From: Sisyra terminalis
Lineage: Eukaryota > Arthropoda > Insecta > Neuroptera > Sisyridae
NCBI GenBank assembly: GCA_958496175.1
Contig: OY292279.1
Span: 2,356,001 to 2,420,000, forward strand
DNA: 64,000 nt
Direction of reading: 5' to 3'
The number at the start of each line of letters is the position of its first letter. Positions within the stretch are counted from its first letter, which is position 1. The notes under the pieces were generated by a model, which was given only the letters and a program-made list of their open reading frames with translations, made no database searches and was not told the origin of the DNA. The position numbers and the translations under genes are program-made. Positions 29,701 to 43,400 of this stretch are shown piece after piece.

Positions 29701-32700
29701 CGTGCTGTGCAAATTTTTCCCCAAACAAACCACGTTTAAGGGATGAACAGGCAGTTTAAGGGATGAACACTTCCCACTATGAGGGAGAGACGAATGTGGC
29801 TTCTTCAACAATTGCATGTACCTTCGTTATATAAGGGATGATTTTCGAACCAAAGGCAGTTTCGGGTTCGCAACAATGTCTAGAACGATGATATAATAAT
29901 ATTTTTCGATTTCGAAACAAAAAGTTTTTTCGTCAAAAAAAACCATGGGTTAACCATCGTTGATTTTCTCGAAAATCGTCAAATAGAAAAAAATTTTTTT
30001 AAGGTTGCCAATCGAAAGTATAAGTCCATCTGTACGTGCTGTGCAAATTTTTCCCCAAACAAACCACGTTTAAGGGATGAACAGGCAGTTTAAGGGATGA
30101 ACACTTCCCACTAAGAGGGAGAGACGAATGTGGCTTCATCAACAATTGCATGTACCTTCGTTATATAAGGGATGATTTTCGAACCAAAGGCAGTTTCGGG
30201 TTCGCAACAATGTCTAGAACGATGATATAATAATATTTTTCGATTTCGAAACAAAAAGTTTTCTCGTCAAAAAAAACCATGGGTTAACCATCGTTGATTT
30301 TCTCGAAAATCGTCAAATAGAAAAAAATTTTTTTAAGGGTGCCAATCGAAAGTATAAGTCCATCTGTACGTGCTGTGCAAATTTTTCCCCAAACAAACCA
30401 CGTTTAAGGGATGAACAGGCAGTTTAAGGGATGAACACTTCCCACTAAGAGGGAGAGACGAATGTGGCTTCTTCAACAATTGCATGTACCTTCGTTATAT
30501 AAGGGATGATTTTCGAACCAAAGGCAGTTTCGGGTTCGCAACAATGTCTAGAACGATGATATAATAATATTTTTCGATTTCGAAAAAAAAAGTTTTTTCG
30601 TCAAAAAAAACCATGGGTTAACCATCGTTGATTTTCTCGAAAATCGTCAAATAGAAAAAAATTTTTTTAAGGTTGCCAATCGAAAGTATAAGTCCATCTG
30701 TACGTGCTGTGCAAATTTTTCCCCAAACAAACCACGTTTAAGGGATGAACAGGCAGTTTAAGGGATGAACACTTCCCACTAAGAGGGAGAGACGAATGTG
30801 GCTTCTTCAACAATTGCATGTACCTTCGTTATATAAGGGATGATTTTCGAACCAAAGGCAGTTTCGGGTTCGCAACAATGTCTAGAACGATGATATTATA
30901 ATATTTTTCGATTTCGAAACAAAAAGTTTTTTCGTCAAAAAAAACCATGGGTTAACCATCGTTGATTTTCTCGAAAATCATCAAATAGAAAAAAATTTTT
31001 TTAAGGGTGCCAATCGAAAGTATAAGTCCATCTGTACGTGCTGTGCAAATTTTTCACCAAACAAACCACGTTTAAGGGATGAACAGGCAGTTTAAGGGAT
31101 GAACACTTCCCACTAAGAGGGAGAGACGAATGTGGCTTCTTCAACAATTGCATGTACCTTCGTTATATAAGGGATGATTTTCGAACCAAAGGCAGTTTCG
31201 GGTTCGCAACAATGTCTAGAACGATGATATAATTATATTTTTCGATTTCGAAACAAAAAGTTTTTTAGTCAAAAAAAACCATGGGTTAACCATCGTTGAT
31301 TTTCTCGAAAATCGTCAAATAGAAAAAAAAATTTTTAAGGGTGCCAATCGCAAGTATAAGTCCATCTGTACGTGCTGTGCAAATTTTTCCCCAAACAAAC
31401 CACGTTTAAGGGATGAACAGGCAGTTTAAGGGATGAACACTTCCCACTAAGAGGGAGAGACGAATGTGGCTTCTTCAACAATTGCATGTACCTTCGTTAT
31501 ATAAGGGATGATTTTCGAACCAAAGGCAGTTCCGGGTTCGCAACAATGTCTAGAACGATGATATAAAAATATTTTTCGATTTCGAAACAAAAAGTTTTTT
31601 CGTCAAAAAAAACCATGGGTTAACCATCGTTGATTTTCTCGAAAATCATCAAATAGAAAAAAATTTTTTTAAGGGTGCCAATCGAAAGTATAAGTCCATC
31701 TGTACGTGCTGTGCAAATTTTTCCCCAAACAAACCACGTTTAAGGGATGAACAGGCAGTTTAAGGGATGAACACTTCCCACTAAGAGGGAGAGACGAATG
31801 TGGCTTCTTCAACAATTGCATGTACCTTCGTTATATAAGGGATGATTTTCGAACCAAAGGCAGTTTCGGGTTCGCAACAATGTCTAGAACGATGATATAA
31901 TAATATTTTTCGATTTCGAAACAAAAAGTTTTTTCGTCAAAAAAAACCATGGGTTAACCATCGTTGATTTTCTCGAAAATCGTCAAATAGAAAAAAAATT
32001 TTTTAAGGGTGCCAATCGAAAGTATAAGTCCATCTGTACGTGCTGTGCAAATTTTTCCCCAAACAAACCACGTTTAAGGGATGAACAGGCAGTTTAAGGG
32101 ATGAACACTTCCCACTAAGAGGGAGAGACGAATGTGGCTTCTTCAACAATTGCATGTACCTTCGTTATATAAGGGATGATTTTCGAACCAAAGGCAGTTT
32201 CGGGTTCGCAACAATGTCTAGAACGATGATATAATAATATTTTTCGATTTCGAAACAAAAAGTTTTTTCGTCAAAAAAAACCATGGGTTAACCATCGTTG
32301 ATTTTCTCGAAAATCGTCAAATAGAAAAAAAATTTTTTAAGGGTGCCAATCGAAAGTATAAGTCCATCTGTACGTGCTGTGCAAATTTTTCCCCAAACAA
32401 ACCACGTTTAAGGGATGAACAGGCAGTTTAAGGGATGAACACTTCCCACTAAGAGGGAGAGACGAATGTGGCTTCTTCAACAATTGCATGTACCTTCGTT
32501 ATATAAGGGATGATTTTCGAACCAAAGGCAGTTCCGGGTTCGCAACAATGTCTAGAACGATGATATAATAATATTTTTCGATTCCGAAACAAAAAGTTTT
32601 TTCGTCAAAAAAAACCATGGGTTAACCATCGTTGATTTTCTCGAAAATCGTCAAATAGAAAAAAAATTTTTTAAGGGTGCCAATCGAAAGTATAAGTCCA

Positions 32701-32779
32701 TCTGTACGTGCTGTGCAAATTTTTCCCCAAACAAACCACGTTTAAGGGATGAACAGGCAGTTTAAGGGATGAACACTTC

Positions 32780-35700
32780 CCACTAAGAGGGAGAGACGAA
32801 TGTGGCTTCTTCAACAATCGCAAGTACCTTCGTTATATAAGGGATGATTTTCGAACCAAAGGCAGTTTCGGGTTCGCAACAATGTCTAGAACGATGATAT
32901 TATAATATTTTTCGATTTCGAAACAAAAAGTTTTTTCGTCAAAAAAAACCATGGGTTAACCATCGTTGATTTTCTCGAAAATCATCAAATAGAAAAAAAT
33001 TTTTTTAAGGGTGCCAATCGAAAGTATAAGTCCATCTGTACGTGCTGTGCAAATTTTTCCCCAAACAAACCACGTTTAAGGGATGAACAGGCAGTTTAAG
33101 GGAAGAACACTTCCCACTAAGAGGGAGAGACGAATGTGGCTTCTTCAACAATCGCAAGTACCTTCTTTATATAAGGGATGATTTTCGAACCAAAGGCAGT
33201 TTCGGGTTCGCAACAATGTCTAGAACGATGATATAATAATATTTTTCGATTCCGAAACAAAAAGTTTTTTCGTCAAAAAAAACCATGGGTTAACCATCGT
33301 TGATTTTCTCGAAAATCGTCAAATAGAAAAAAAATTTTTTAAGGGTGCCAATCGAAAGTATAAGTCCATCTGTACGTGCTGTGCAAATTTTTCCCCAAAC
33401 AAACCACGTTTAAGGGATGAACAGGCAGTTTAAGGGATGAACACTTCCCACTAAGAGGGAGAGACGAATGTGGCTTCTTCAACAATTGCATGTACCTTCG
33501 TTATATAAGGGATGATTTTCGAACCAAAGGCAGTTCCGGGTTCGCAACAATGTCTAGAACGATGATATAATAATATTTTTCGATTCCGAAACAAAAAGTT
33601 TTTTCGTCAAAAAAAACCATGGGTTAACCATCGTTGATTTTCTCGAAAATCGTCAAATAGAAAAAAATTTTTTTAAGGGTGCCAATCGAAAGTATAAGTC
33701 CATCTGTACGTGCTGTGCAAATTTTTCCCCAAACAAACCACGTTTAAGGGATGAACAGGCAGTTTAAGGGATGAACACTTCCCACTAAGAGGGAGAGACG
33801 AATGTGGCTTCTTCAACAATCGCAAGTACCTTCGTTATATAAGGGATGATTTTCGAACCAAAGGCAGTTTCGGGTTCGCAACAATGTCTAGAACGATGAT
33901 ATTATAATATTTTTCGATTTCGAAACAAAAAGTTTTTTCGTCAAAAAAAACCATGGGTTAACCATCGTTGATTTTCTCGAAAATCATCAAATAGAAAAAA
34001 ATTTTTTTAAGCGTGCCAATCGAAAGTATAAGTCCATCTGTACGTGCTGTGCAAATTTTTCCCCAAACAAACCACGTTTAAGGGATGAACAGGCAGTTTA
34101 AGGGAAGAACACTTCCCACTAAGAGGGAGAGACGAATGTGGCTTCTTCAACAATTGCATGTACCTTCGTTATATAAGGGATGATTTTCGAACCAAAGGCA
34201 GTTTCGGGTTCGCAACAATGTCTAGAACGATGATATTATAATATTTTTCGATTTCGAAACAAAAAGTTTTTTCGTCAAAAAAAACCATGGGTTAACCATC
34301 GTTGATTTTCTCGAAAATCATCAAATAGAAAAAAATTTTTTTAAGGGTGCCAATCGAAAGTATAAGTCCATCTGTACGTGCTGTGCAAATTTTTCCCCAA
34401 ACAAACCACGTTTAAGGGATGAACAGGCAGTTTAAGGGAAGAACACTTCCCACTAAGAGGGAGAGACGAATGTGGCTTCTTCAACAATCGCAAGTACCTT
34501 CTTTATATAAGGGATGATTTTCGAACCAAAGGCAGTTTCGGGTTCGCAACAATGTCTAGAACGATGATATAATAATATTTTTCGATTCCGAAACAAAAAG
34601 TTTTTTCGTCAAAAAAAACCATGGGTTAACCATCGTTGATTTTCTCGAAAATCGTCAAATAGAAAAAAAATTTTTTAAGGGTGCCAATCGAAAGTATAAG
34701 TCCATCTGTACGTGCTGTGCAAATTTTTCCCCAAACAAACCACGTTTAAGGGATGAACAGGCAGTTTAAGGGATGAACACTTCCCACTAAGAGGGAGAGA
34801 CGAATGTGGCTTCTTCAACAATTGCATGTACCTTCGTTATATAAGGGATGATTTTCGAACCAAAGGCAGTTTCGGGTTCGCAACAATGTCTAGAACGATG
34901 ATATAATAATATTTTTCGATTTCGAAACAAAAAGTTTTTTCGTCAAAAAAAACCATGGGTTAACCATCGTTGATTTTCTCGAAAATCGTCAAATAGAAAA
35001 AAAATTTTTTAAGGGTGCCAATCGAAAGTATAAGTCCATCTGTACGTGCTGTGCAAATTTTTCCCCAAACAAACCACGTTTAAGGGATGAACAGGCAGTT
35101 TAAGGGATGAACACTTCCCACTAAGAGGGAGAGACGAATGTGGCTTCTTCAACAATTGCATGTACCTTCGTTATATAAGGGATGATTTTCGAACCAAAGG
35201 CAGTTCCGGGTTCGCAACAATGTCTAGAACGATGATATAATAATATTTTTCGATTCCGAAACAAAAAGTTTTTTCGTCAAAAAAAACCATGGGTTAACCA
35301 TCGTTGATTTTCTCGAAAATCGTCAAATAGAAAAAAATTTTTTTAAGGGTGCCAATCGAAAGTATAAGTCCATCTGTACGTGCTGTGCAAATTTTTCCCC
35401 AAACAAACCACGTTTAAGGGATGAACAGGCAGTTTAAGGGATGAACACTTCCCACTAAGAGGGAGAGACGAATGTGGCTTCTTCAACAATCGCAAGTACC
35501 TTCGTTATATAAGGGATGATTTTCGAACCAAAGGCAGTTTCGGGTTCGCAACAATGTCTAGAACGATGATATTATAATATTTTTCGATTTCGAAACAAAA
35601 AGTTTTTTCGTCAAAAAAAACCATGGGTTAACCATCGTTGATTTTCTCGAAAATCATCAAATAGAAAAAAATTTTTTTAAGGGTGCCAATCGAAAGTATA

Positions 35701-37450
35701 AGTCCATCTGTACGTGCTGTGCAAATTTTTCCCCAAACAAACCACGTTTAAGGGATGAACAGGCAGTTTAAGGGAAGAACACTTCCCACTAAGAGGGAGA
35801 GACGAATGTGGCTTCTTCAACAATTGCATGTACCTTCGTTATATAAGGGATGATTTTCGAACCAAAGGCAGTTTCGGGTTCGCAACAATGTCTAGAACGA
35901 TGATATTATAATATTTTTCGATTTCGAAACAAAAAGTTTTTTCGTCAAAAAAAACCATGGGTTAACCATCGTTGATTTTCTCGAAAATCATCAAATAGAA
36001 AAAAATTTTTTTAAGGGTGCCAATCGAAAGTATAAGTCCATCTGTACGTGCTGTGCAAATTTTTCCCCAAACAAACCACGTTTAAGGGATGAACAGGCAG
36101 TTTAAGGGAAGAACACTTCCCACTAAGAGGGAGAGACGAATGTGGCTTCTTCAACAATCGCAAGTACCATCTTTATATAAGGGATGATTTTCGAACCAAA
36201 GGCAGTTTCGGGTTCGCAACAATGTCTAGAACGATGATATAATAATATTTTTCGATTCCGAAACAAAAAGTTTTTTCGTCAAAAAAAACCATGGGTTAAC
36301 CATCGTTGATTTTCTCGAAAATCGTCAAATAGAAAAAAAATTTTTTAAGGGTGCCAATCGAAAGTATAAGTCCATCTGTACGTGCTGTGCAAATTTTTCC
36401 CCAAACAAACCACGTTTAAGGGATGAACAGGCAGTTTAAGGGATGAACACTTCCCACTAAGAGGGAGAGACGAATGTGGCTTCTTCAACAATTGCATGTA
36501 CCTTCGTTATATAAGGGATGATTTTCGAACCAAAGGCAGTTCCGGGTTCGCAACAATGTCTAGAACGATGATATAATAATATTTTTCGATTCCGAAACAA
36601 AAAGTTTTTTCGTCAAAAAAAACCATGGGTTAACCATCGTTGATTTTCTCGAAAATCGTCAAATAGAAAAAAATTTTTTTAAGGGTGCCAATCGAAAGTA
36701 TAAGTCCATCTGTACGTGCTGTGCAAATTTTTCCCCAAACAAACCACGTTTAAGGGATGAACAGGCAGTTTAAGGGATGAACACTTCCCACTAAGAGGGA
36801 GAGACGAATGTGGCTTCTTCAACAATCGCAAGTACCTTCGTTATATAAGGGATGATTTTCGAACCAAAGGCAGTTTCGGGTTCGCAACAATGTCTAGAAC
36901 GATGATATTATAATATTTTTCGATTTCGAAACAAAAAGTTTTTTCGTCAAAAAAAACCATGGGTTAACCATCGTTGATTTTCTCGAAAATCATCAAATAG
37001 AAAAAAATTTTTTTAAGGGTGCCAATCGAAAGTATAAGTCCATCTGTACGTGCTGTGCAAATTTTTCCCCAAACAAACCACGTTTAAGGGATGAACAGGC
37101 AGTTTAAGGGAAGAACACTTCCCACTAAGAGGGAGAGACGAATGTGGCTTCTTCAACAATTGCATGTACCTTCGTTATATAAGGGATGATTTTCGAACCA
37201 AAGGCAGTTTCGGGTTCGCAACAATGTCTAGAACGATGATATTATAATATTTTTCGATTTCGAAACAAAAAGTTTTTTCGTCAAAAAAAACCATGGGTTA
37301 ACCATCGTTGATTTTCTCGAAAATCATCAAATAGAAAAAAATTTTTTTAAGGGTGCCAATCGAAAGTATAAGTCCATCTGTACGTGCTGTGCAAATTTTT
37401 CCCCAAACAAACCACGTTTAAGGGATGAACAGGCAGTTTAAGGGAAGAAC
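32780..37450. repeat. Satellite block with 4- and 5-monomer repeats
   Basis: Monomers carry ATATTATAATATT, GAAAATCATC, TTAAGGGAAGAACAC and ATCGCAAGTACC variants in a recurring order. The variant CTTCTTTATATAAG (or its derivative CATCTTTATATAAG) occurs near 33,163, 34,498 and 36,168. These spacings are about 1,336 and 1,670 bp, that is 4 and then 5 monomers. The block ends with a return to the TCTAATAATA-type monomer at about 37,560. Confidence 0.6.
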
Positions 37451-40400
37451 ACTTCCCACTAAGAGGGAGAGACGAATGTGGCTTCTTCAACAATCGCAAG
37501 TACCTTCGTTATATAAGGGATGATTTTCGAACCAAAGGCAGTTCCGGGTTCGCAACAATGTCTAGAACGATGATATAAAAATATTTTTCGATTTCGAAAC
37601 AAAAAGTTTTTTAGTCAAAAAAAACCATGGGTTAACCATCGTTGATTTTCTCGAAAATCGTCTAATAATAAAAAAAATTTTTAAGGGTGCCAATCGAAAG
37701 TATATGTCCATCTGTACGTGCTGTGCAAATTTTTCCCCAAACAAACCACGTTTAAGGGATGAACAGGCAGTTTAAGGGATGAACACTTCCCACTAAGAGG
37801 GAGAGACGAATGTGGCTTCTTCAACAATTGCATGTACCTTCGTTATATAAGGGATGATTTTCGAACCAAAGGCAGTTTCGGGTTCGCAACAATGTCTAGA
37901 ACGATGATATAATAATATTTTTCGATTTCGAAACAAAAAGTTTTTTCGTCAAAAAAAACCATGGGTTAACCATCGTTGATTTTCTCGAAAATCGTCAAAT
38001 AGAAAAAAAAATTTTTAAGGGTGCCAATCGAAAGTATAAGTCCATCTGTACGTGCTGTGCAAATTTTTCCCCAAACAAACCACGTTTAAGGGATGAACAG
38101 GCAGTTTAAGTGATGAACACTTCCCACTAAGAGGGAGAGACGAATGTGGCTTCTTCAACAATTGCATGTACCTTCGTTATATAAGGGATGATTTTCGAAC
38201 CAAAGGCAGTTTCGGGTTCGCAACAATGTCTAGAACGATGATATAATTATATTTTTCGATTTCGAAACAAAAAGTTTTTTAGTCCAAAAAAACCATGGGT
38301 TAACCATCGTTGATTTTCTCGAAAATCGTCAAATAGAAAAAAAAAATTTTAAGGGTGCCAATCGAAAGTATAAGTCCATCTGTACGTGCTGTGCAAATTT
38401 TTCCCCAAACAAACCACGTTTAAGGGATGAACAGGCAGTTTAAGGGATGAACACTTCCCACTAAGAGGGAGAGACGAATGTGGCTTCTTCAACAATTGCA
38501 TGTACCTTCGTTATATAAGGGATGATTTTCGAACCAAAGGCAGTTCCGGGTTCGCAACAATGTCTAGAACGATGATATAAAAATATTTTTCGATTTCGAA
38601 ACAAAAAGATTTTTCGTCAAAAAAACCATCGTTGATTTTCTCGAAAATCGTCAAATAAAAAAAAAATTTTTTAAGGGTACCAATCGAAAGTATAAGTCCA
38701 TCTGTACGTGCTGTGCAAATTTTTCCCCAAACAAACCACGTTTAAGGGATGGACAGGCAGTTTAAGGGATGAACACTTCCCACTAAGAGGGAGAGACGAA
38801 TGTGGCTTCTTCAACAATTGCATGTACCTTCGTTATATAGGGGATGATTTTCGAACCAAAGGCAGTTTCGGGTTCGCAACAATGTCTAGAACGATGATAT
38901 AATAATATTTTTCGATTTCGAAACAAAAAGTTTTTTCGTCAAAAAAAACCATGGGTTAACCATCGTTGATTTTCTCGAAAATCGTCAAATAGAAAAAAAA
39001 TTTTTTAAGGGTGCCAATCGAAAGTATAAGTCCATCTGTACGTGCTGTGCAAATTTTTCCCCAAACAAACCACGTTTAAGGGATGAACAGGCAGTTTAAG
39101 GGATGAACACTTCCCACTATGAGGGAGAGACGAATGTGGCTTCTTCAACCATTGCATGTACCTTCGTTATATAAGGGATGATTTTCGAACCAAAGGCAGT
39201 TTCGGGTTCGCAACAATGTCTAGAACGATGATATAAAAATATTTTTCGATTTCGAAACAAAAAGTTTTTTAGTCAAAAAAAACCATGGGTTAACCATCGT
39301 TGATTTTCTCGAAAATCGTCTAATAATAAAAAAAATTTTTAAGGGTGCCAATCGAAAGTATATGTCCATCTGTACGTGCTGTGCAAATTTTTCCCCAAAC
39401 AAACCACGTTTAAGGGATGAACAGGCAGTTTAAGGGATGAACACTTCCCACTAAGAGGGAGAGACGAATGTGGCTTCTTCAACCATTGCATGTACCTTCG
39501 TTATATAAGGGATGATTTTCGAACCAAAGGCAGTTTCGGGTTCGCAACAATGTCTAGAACGATGATATAATAATATTTTTCGATTTCGAAACAAAAAGTT
39601 TTTTCGTCAAAAAAAACCATGGGTTAACCATCGTTGATTTTCTCGAAAATCGTCAAATAGAAAAAAAATTTTTTAAGGGTGCCAATCGAAAGTATAAGTC
39701 CATCTGTACGTGCTGTGCAAATTTTTCCCCAAACAAACCACGTTTAAGGGATGAACAGGCAGTTTAAGGGATGAACACTTCCCACTAAGAGGGAGAGACG
39801 AATGTGGCTTCTTCAACAATTGCATGTACCTTCGTTATATAAGGGATGATTTTCGAACCAAAGGCAGTTCCGGGATCGCAACAATGTCTAGAACGATGAT
39901 ATAAAAATATTTTTCGATTTCGAAACAAAAAGATTTTTCGTCAAAAAAACCATCGTTGATTTTCTCGAAAATCGTCAAATAAAAAAAAAAATTTTTAAGG
40001 GTACCAATCGAAAGTATAAGTCCATCTGTACGTGCTGTGCAAATTTTTCCCCAAACAAACCACGTTTAAGGGATGGTCAGGCAGTTTAAGGGATGAACAC
40101 TTCCCACTAAGAGGGAGAGACGAATGTAGCTTCTTCAACAATTGCATGTACCTTCGTTATATAGGGGATGATTTTCGAACCAAAGGCAGTTTCGGGTTCG
40201 CAACAATGTCTAGAACGATGATATAATAATATTTTTCGATTCCGAAACAAAAAGTTTTTTCGTCAAAAAAAACCATGGGTTAACCATCGTTGATTTTCTC
40301 GAAAATCGTCAAATAGAAAAAAATTTTTTTAAGGGTGCCAATCGAAAGTATAAGTCCATCTGTACGTGCTGTGCAAATTTTTCCCCAAACAAACCACGTT

Positions 40401-43400
40401 TAAGGGATGAACAGGCAGTTTAAGGGATGAACACTTCCCACTATGAGGGAGAGACGAATGTGGCTTCTTCAACCATTGCATGTACCTTCGTTATATAAGG
40501 GATGATTTTCGAACCAAAGGCAGTTTCGGGTTCGCAACAATGTCTAGAACGATGATATAATAATATTTTTCGATTCCGAAACAAAAAGTTTTTTCGTCAA
40601 AAAAAACCATGGGTTAACCATCGTTGATTTTCTCGAAAATCGTCAAATAGAAAAAAAATTTTTTAAGGGTGCCAATCGAAAGTATAAGTCCATCTGTACG
40701 TGCTGTGCAAATTTTTCCCCAAACAAACCACGTTTAAGGGATGAACAGGCAGTTTAAGGGATGAACACTTCCCACTATGAGGGAGAGACGAATGTGGCTT
40801 CTTCAACAATTGCATGTACCTTCGTTATATAAGGGATGATTTTCGAACCAAAGGCAGTTTCGGGTTCGCAACAATGTCTAGAACGATGATATAATAATAT
40901 TTTTCGATTCCGAAACAAAAAGTTTTTTCGTCAAAAAAAACCATGGGTTAACCATCGTTGATTTTCTCGAAAATCGTCAAATAGAAAAAAAATTTTTTAA
41001 GGGTGCCAATCGAAAGTATAAGTCCATCTGTACGTGCTGTGCAAATTTTTCCCCAAACAAACCACGTTTAAGGGATGAACAGGCAGTTTAAGGGATGAAC
41101 ACTTCCCACTATGAGGGAGAGACGAATGTGGCTTCTTCAACCATTGCATGTACCTTCGTTATATAAGGGATGATTTTCGAACCAAAGGCAGTTTCGGGTT
41201 CGCAACAATGTCTAGAACGATGATATAAAAATATTTTTCGATTTCGAAACAAAAAGTTTTTTAGTCAAAAAAAACCATGGGTTAACCATCGTTGATTTTC
41301 TCGAAAATCGTCTAATAATAAAAAAAATTTTTAAGGGTGCCAATCGAAAGTATATGTCCATCTGTACGTGCTGTGCAAATTTTTCCCCAAACAAACCACG
41401 TTTAAGGGATGAACAGGCAGTTTAAGGGATGAACACTTCCCACTAAGAGGGAGAGACGAATGTGGCTTCTTCAACAATTGCATGTACCTTCGTTATATAA
41501 GGGATGATTCTCGAACCAAAGGCAGTTTCGGGTTCGCAACAATGTCTAGAACGATGATATAATAATATTTTTCGATTTCGAAACAAAAAGTTTTTTCGTC
41601 AAAAAAAACCATGGGTTAACCATCGTTGATTTTCTCGAAAATCGTCAAATAGAAAAAAAATTTTTTAAGGGTGCCAATCGAAAGTATAAGTCCATCTGTA
41701 CGTGCTGTGCAAATTTTTCCCCAAACAAACCACGTTTAAGGGATGAACAGGCAGTTTAAGGGATGAACACTTCCCACTAAGAGGGAGAGACGAATGTGGC
41801 TTCTTCAACAATTGCATGTACCTTCGTTATATAAGGGATGATTTTCGAACCAAAGGCAGTTCCGGGATCGCAACAATGTCTAGAACGATGATATAAAAAT
41901 ATTTTTCGATTTCGAAACAAAAAGATTTTTCGTCAAAAAAAACCATGGGTTAACCATCGTTGATTTTCTCGAAAATCGTCAAATAGAAAAAAATTTTTTT
42001 AAGGGTGCCAATCGAAAGTATAAGTCCATCTGTACGTGCTGTGCAAATTTTTCCCCAAACAAACCACGTTTAAGGGATGAACAGGCAGTTTAAGGGATGA
42101 ACACTTCCCACTATGAGGGAGAGACGAATGTGGCTTCTTCAACCATTGCATGTACCTTCGTTATATAAGGGATGATTTTCGAACCAAAGGCAGTTTCGGG
42201 TTCGCAACAATGTCTAGAACGATGATATAATAATATTTTTCGATTCCGAAACAAAAAGTTTTTTCGTCAAAAAAAACCATGGGTTAACCATCGTTGATTT
42301 TCTCGAAAATCGTCAAATAGAAAAAAATTTTTTTAAGGGTGCCAATCGAAAGTATAAGTCCATCTGTACGTGCTGTGCAAATTTTTCCCCAAACAAACCA
42401 CGTTTAAGGGATGAACAGGCAGTTTAAGTGATGAACACTTCCCACTAAGAGGGAGAGACGAATGTGGCTTCTTCAACAATTGCATGTACCTTCGTTATAT
42501 AAGGGATGATTTTCGAACCAAAGGCAGTTTCGGGTTCGCAACAATGTCTAGAACGATGATATAATAATATTTTTCGATTTCGAAACAAAAAGGTTTTTCG
42601 TCAAAAAAAACCATGGGTTAACCATCGTTGATTTTCTCGAAAATCGTCAAATAGAAAAAAAATTTTTTAAGGGTGCCAATCGAAAGTATAAGTCCATCTG
42701 TACGTGCTGTGCAAATTTTTCCCCAAACAAACCACGTTTAAGGGATGAACAGGCAGTTTAAGGGATGAACACTTCCCACTAAGAGGGAGAGACGAATGTG
42801 GCTTCTTCAACAATTGCATGTACCTTCGTTATATAAGGGATGATTTTCGAACCAAAGGCAGTTTCGGGTTCGCAACAATGTCTAGAACGATGATATAATA
42901 ATATTTTTCGATTTCGAAACAAAAAGTTTTTTCGTCAAAAAAAACCATGGGTTAACCATCGTTGATTTTCTCGAAAATCGTCAAATAGAAAAAAAATTTT
43001 TTAAGGTGGCCAATCGAAAGTATAAGTCCATCTGTACGTGCTGTGCAAATTTTTCCCCAAACAAACCACGTTTAAGGGATGAACAGGCAGTTTAAGGGAT
43101 GAACACTTCCCACTAAGAGGGAGAGACGAATGTGGCTTCTTCAACAATTGCATGTACCTTCGTTATATAAGGGATGATTTTCGAACCAAAGGCAGTTTCG
43201 GGTTCGCAACAATGTCTAGAACGATGATATAATAATATTTTTCGATTTCGAAACAAAAAGTTTTTTCGTCAAAAAAAACCATGGGTTAACCATCGTTGAT
43301 TTTCTCGAAAATCGTCAAAGAGAAAAAAAATTTTTTAAGGGTGCCAATCGAAAGTATAAGTCCATCTGTACGTGCTGTGCAAATTTTTCCCCAAACAAAC

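Noticed and set aside
38708..40226. Two 64-codon plus-strand frames in the satellite
   Set aside because: They are open only because of shared monomer substitutions (ATATAGGGG, GGGATGGACA or GGGATGGTCA) and have no family similarity.
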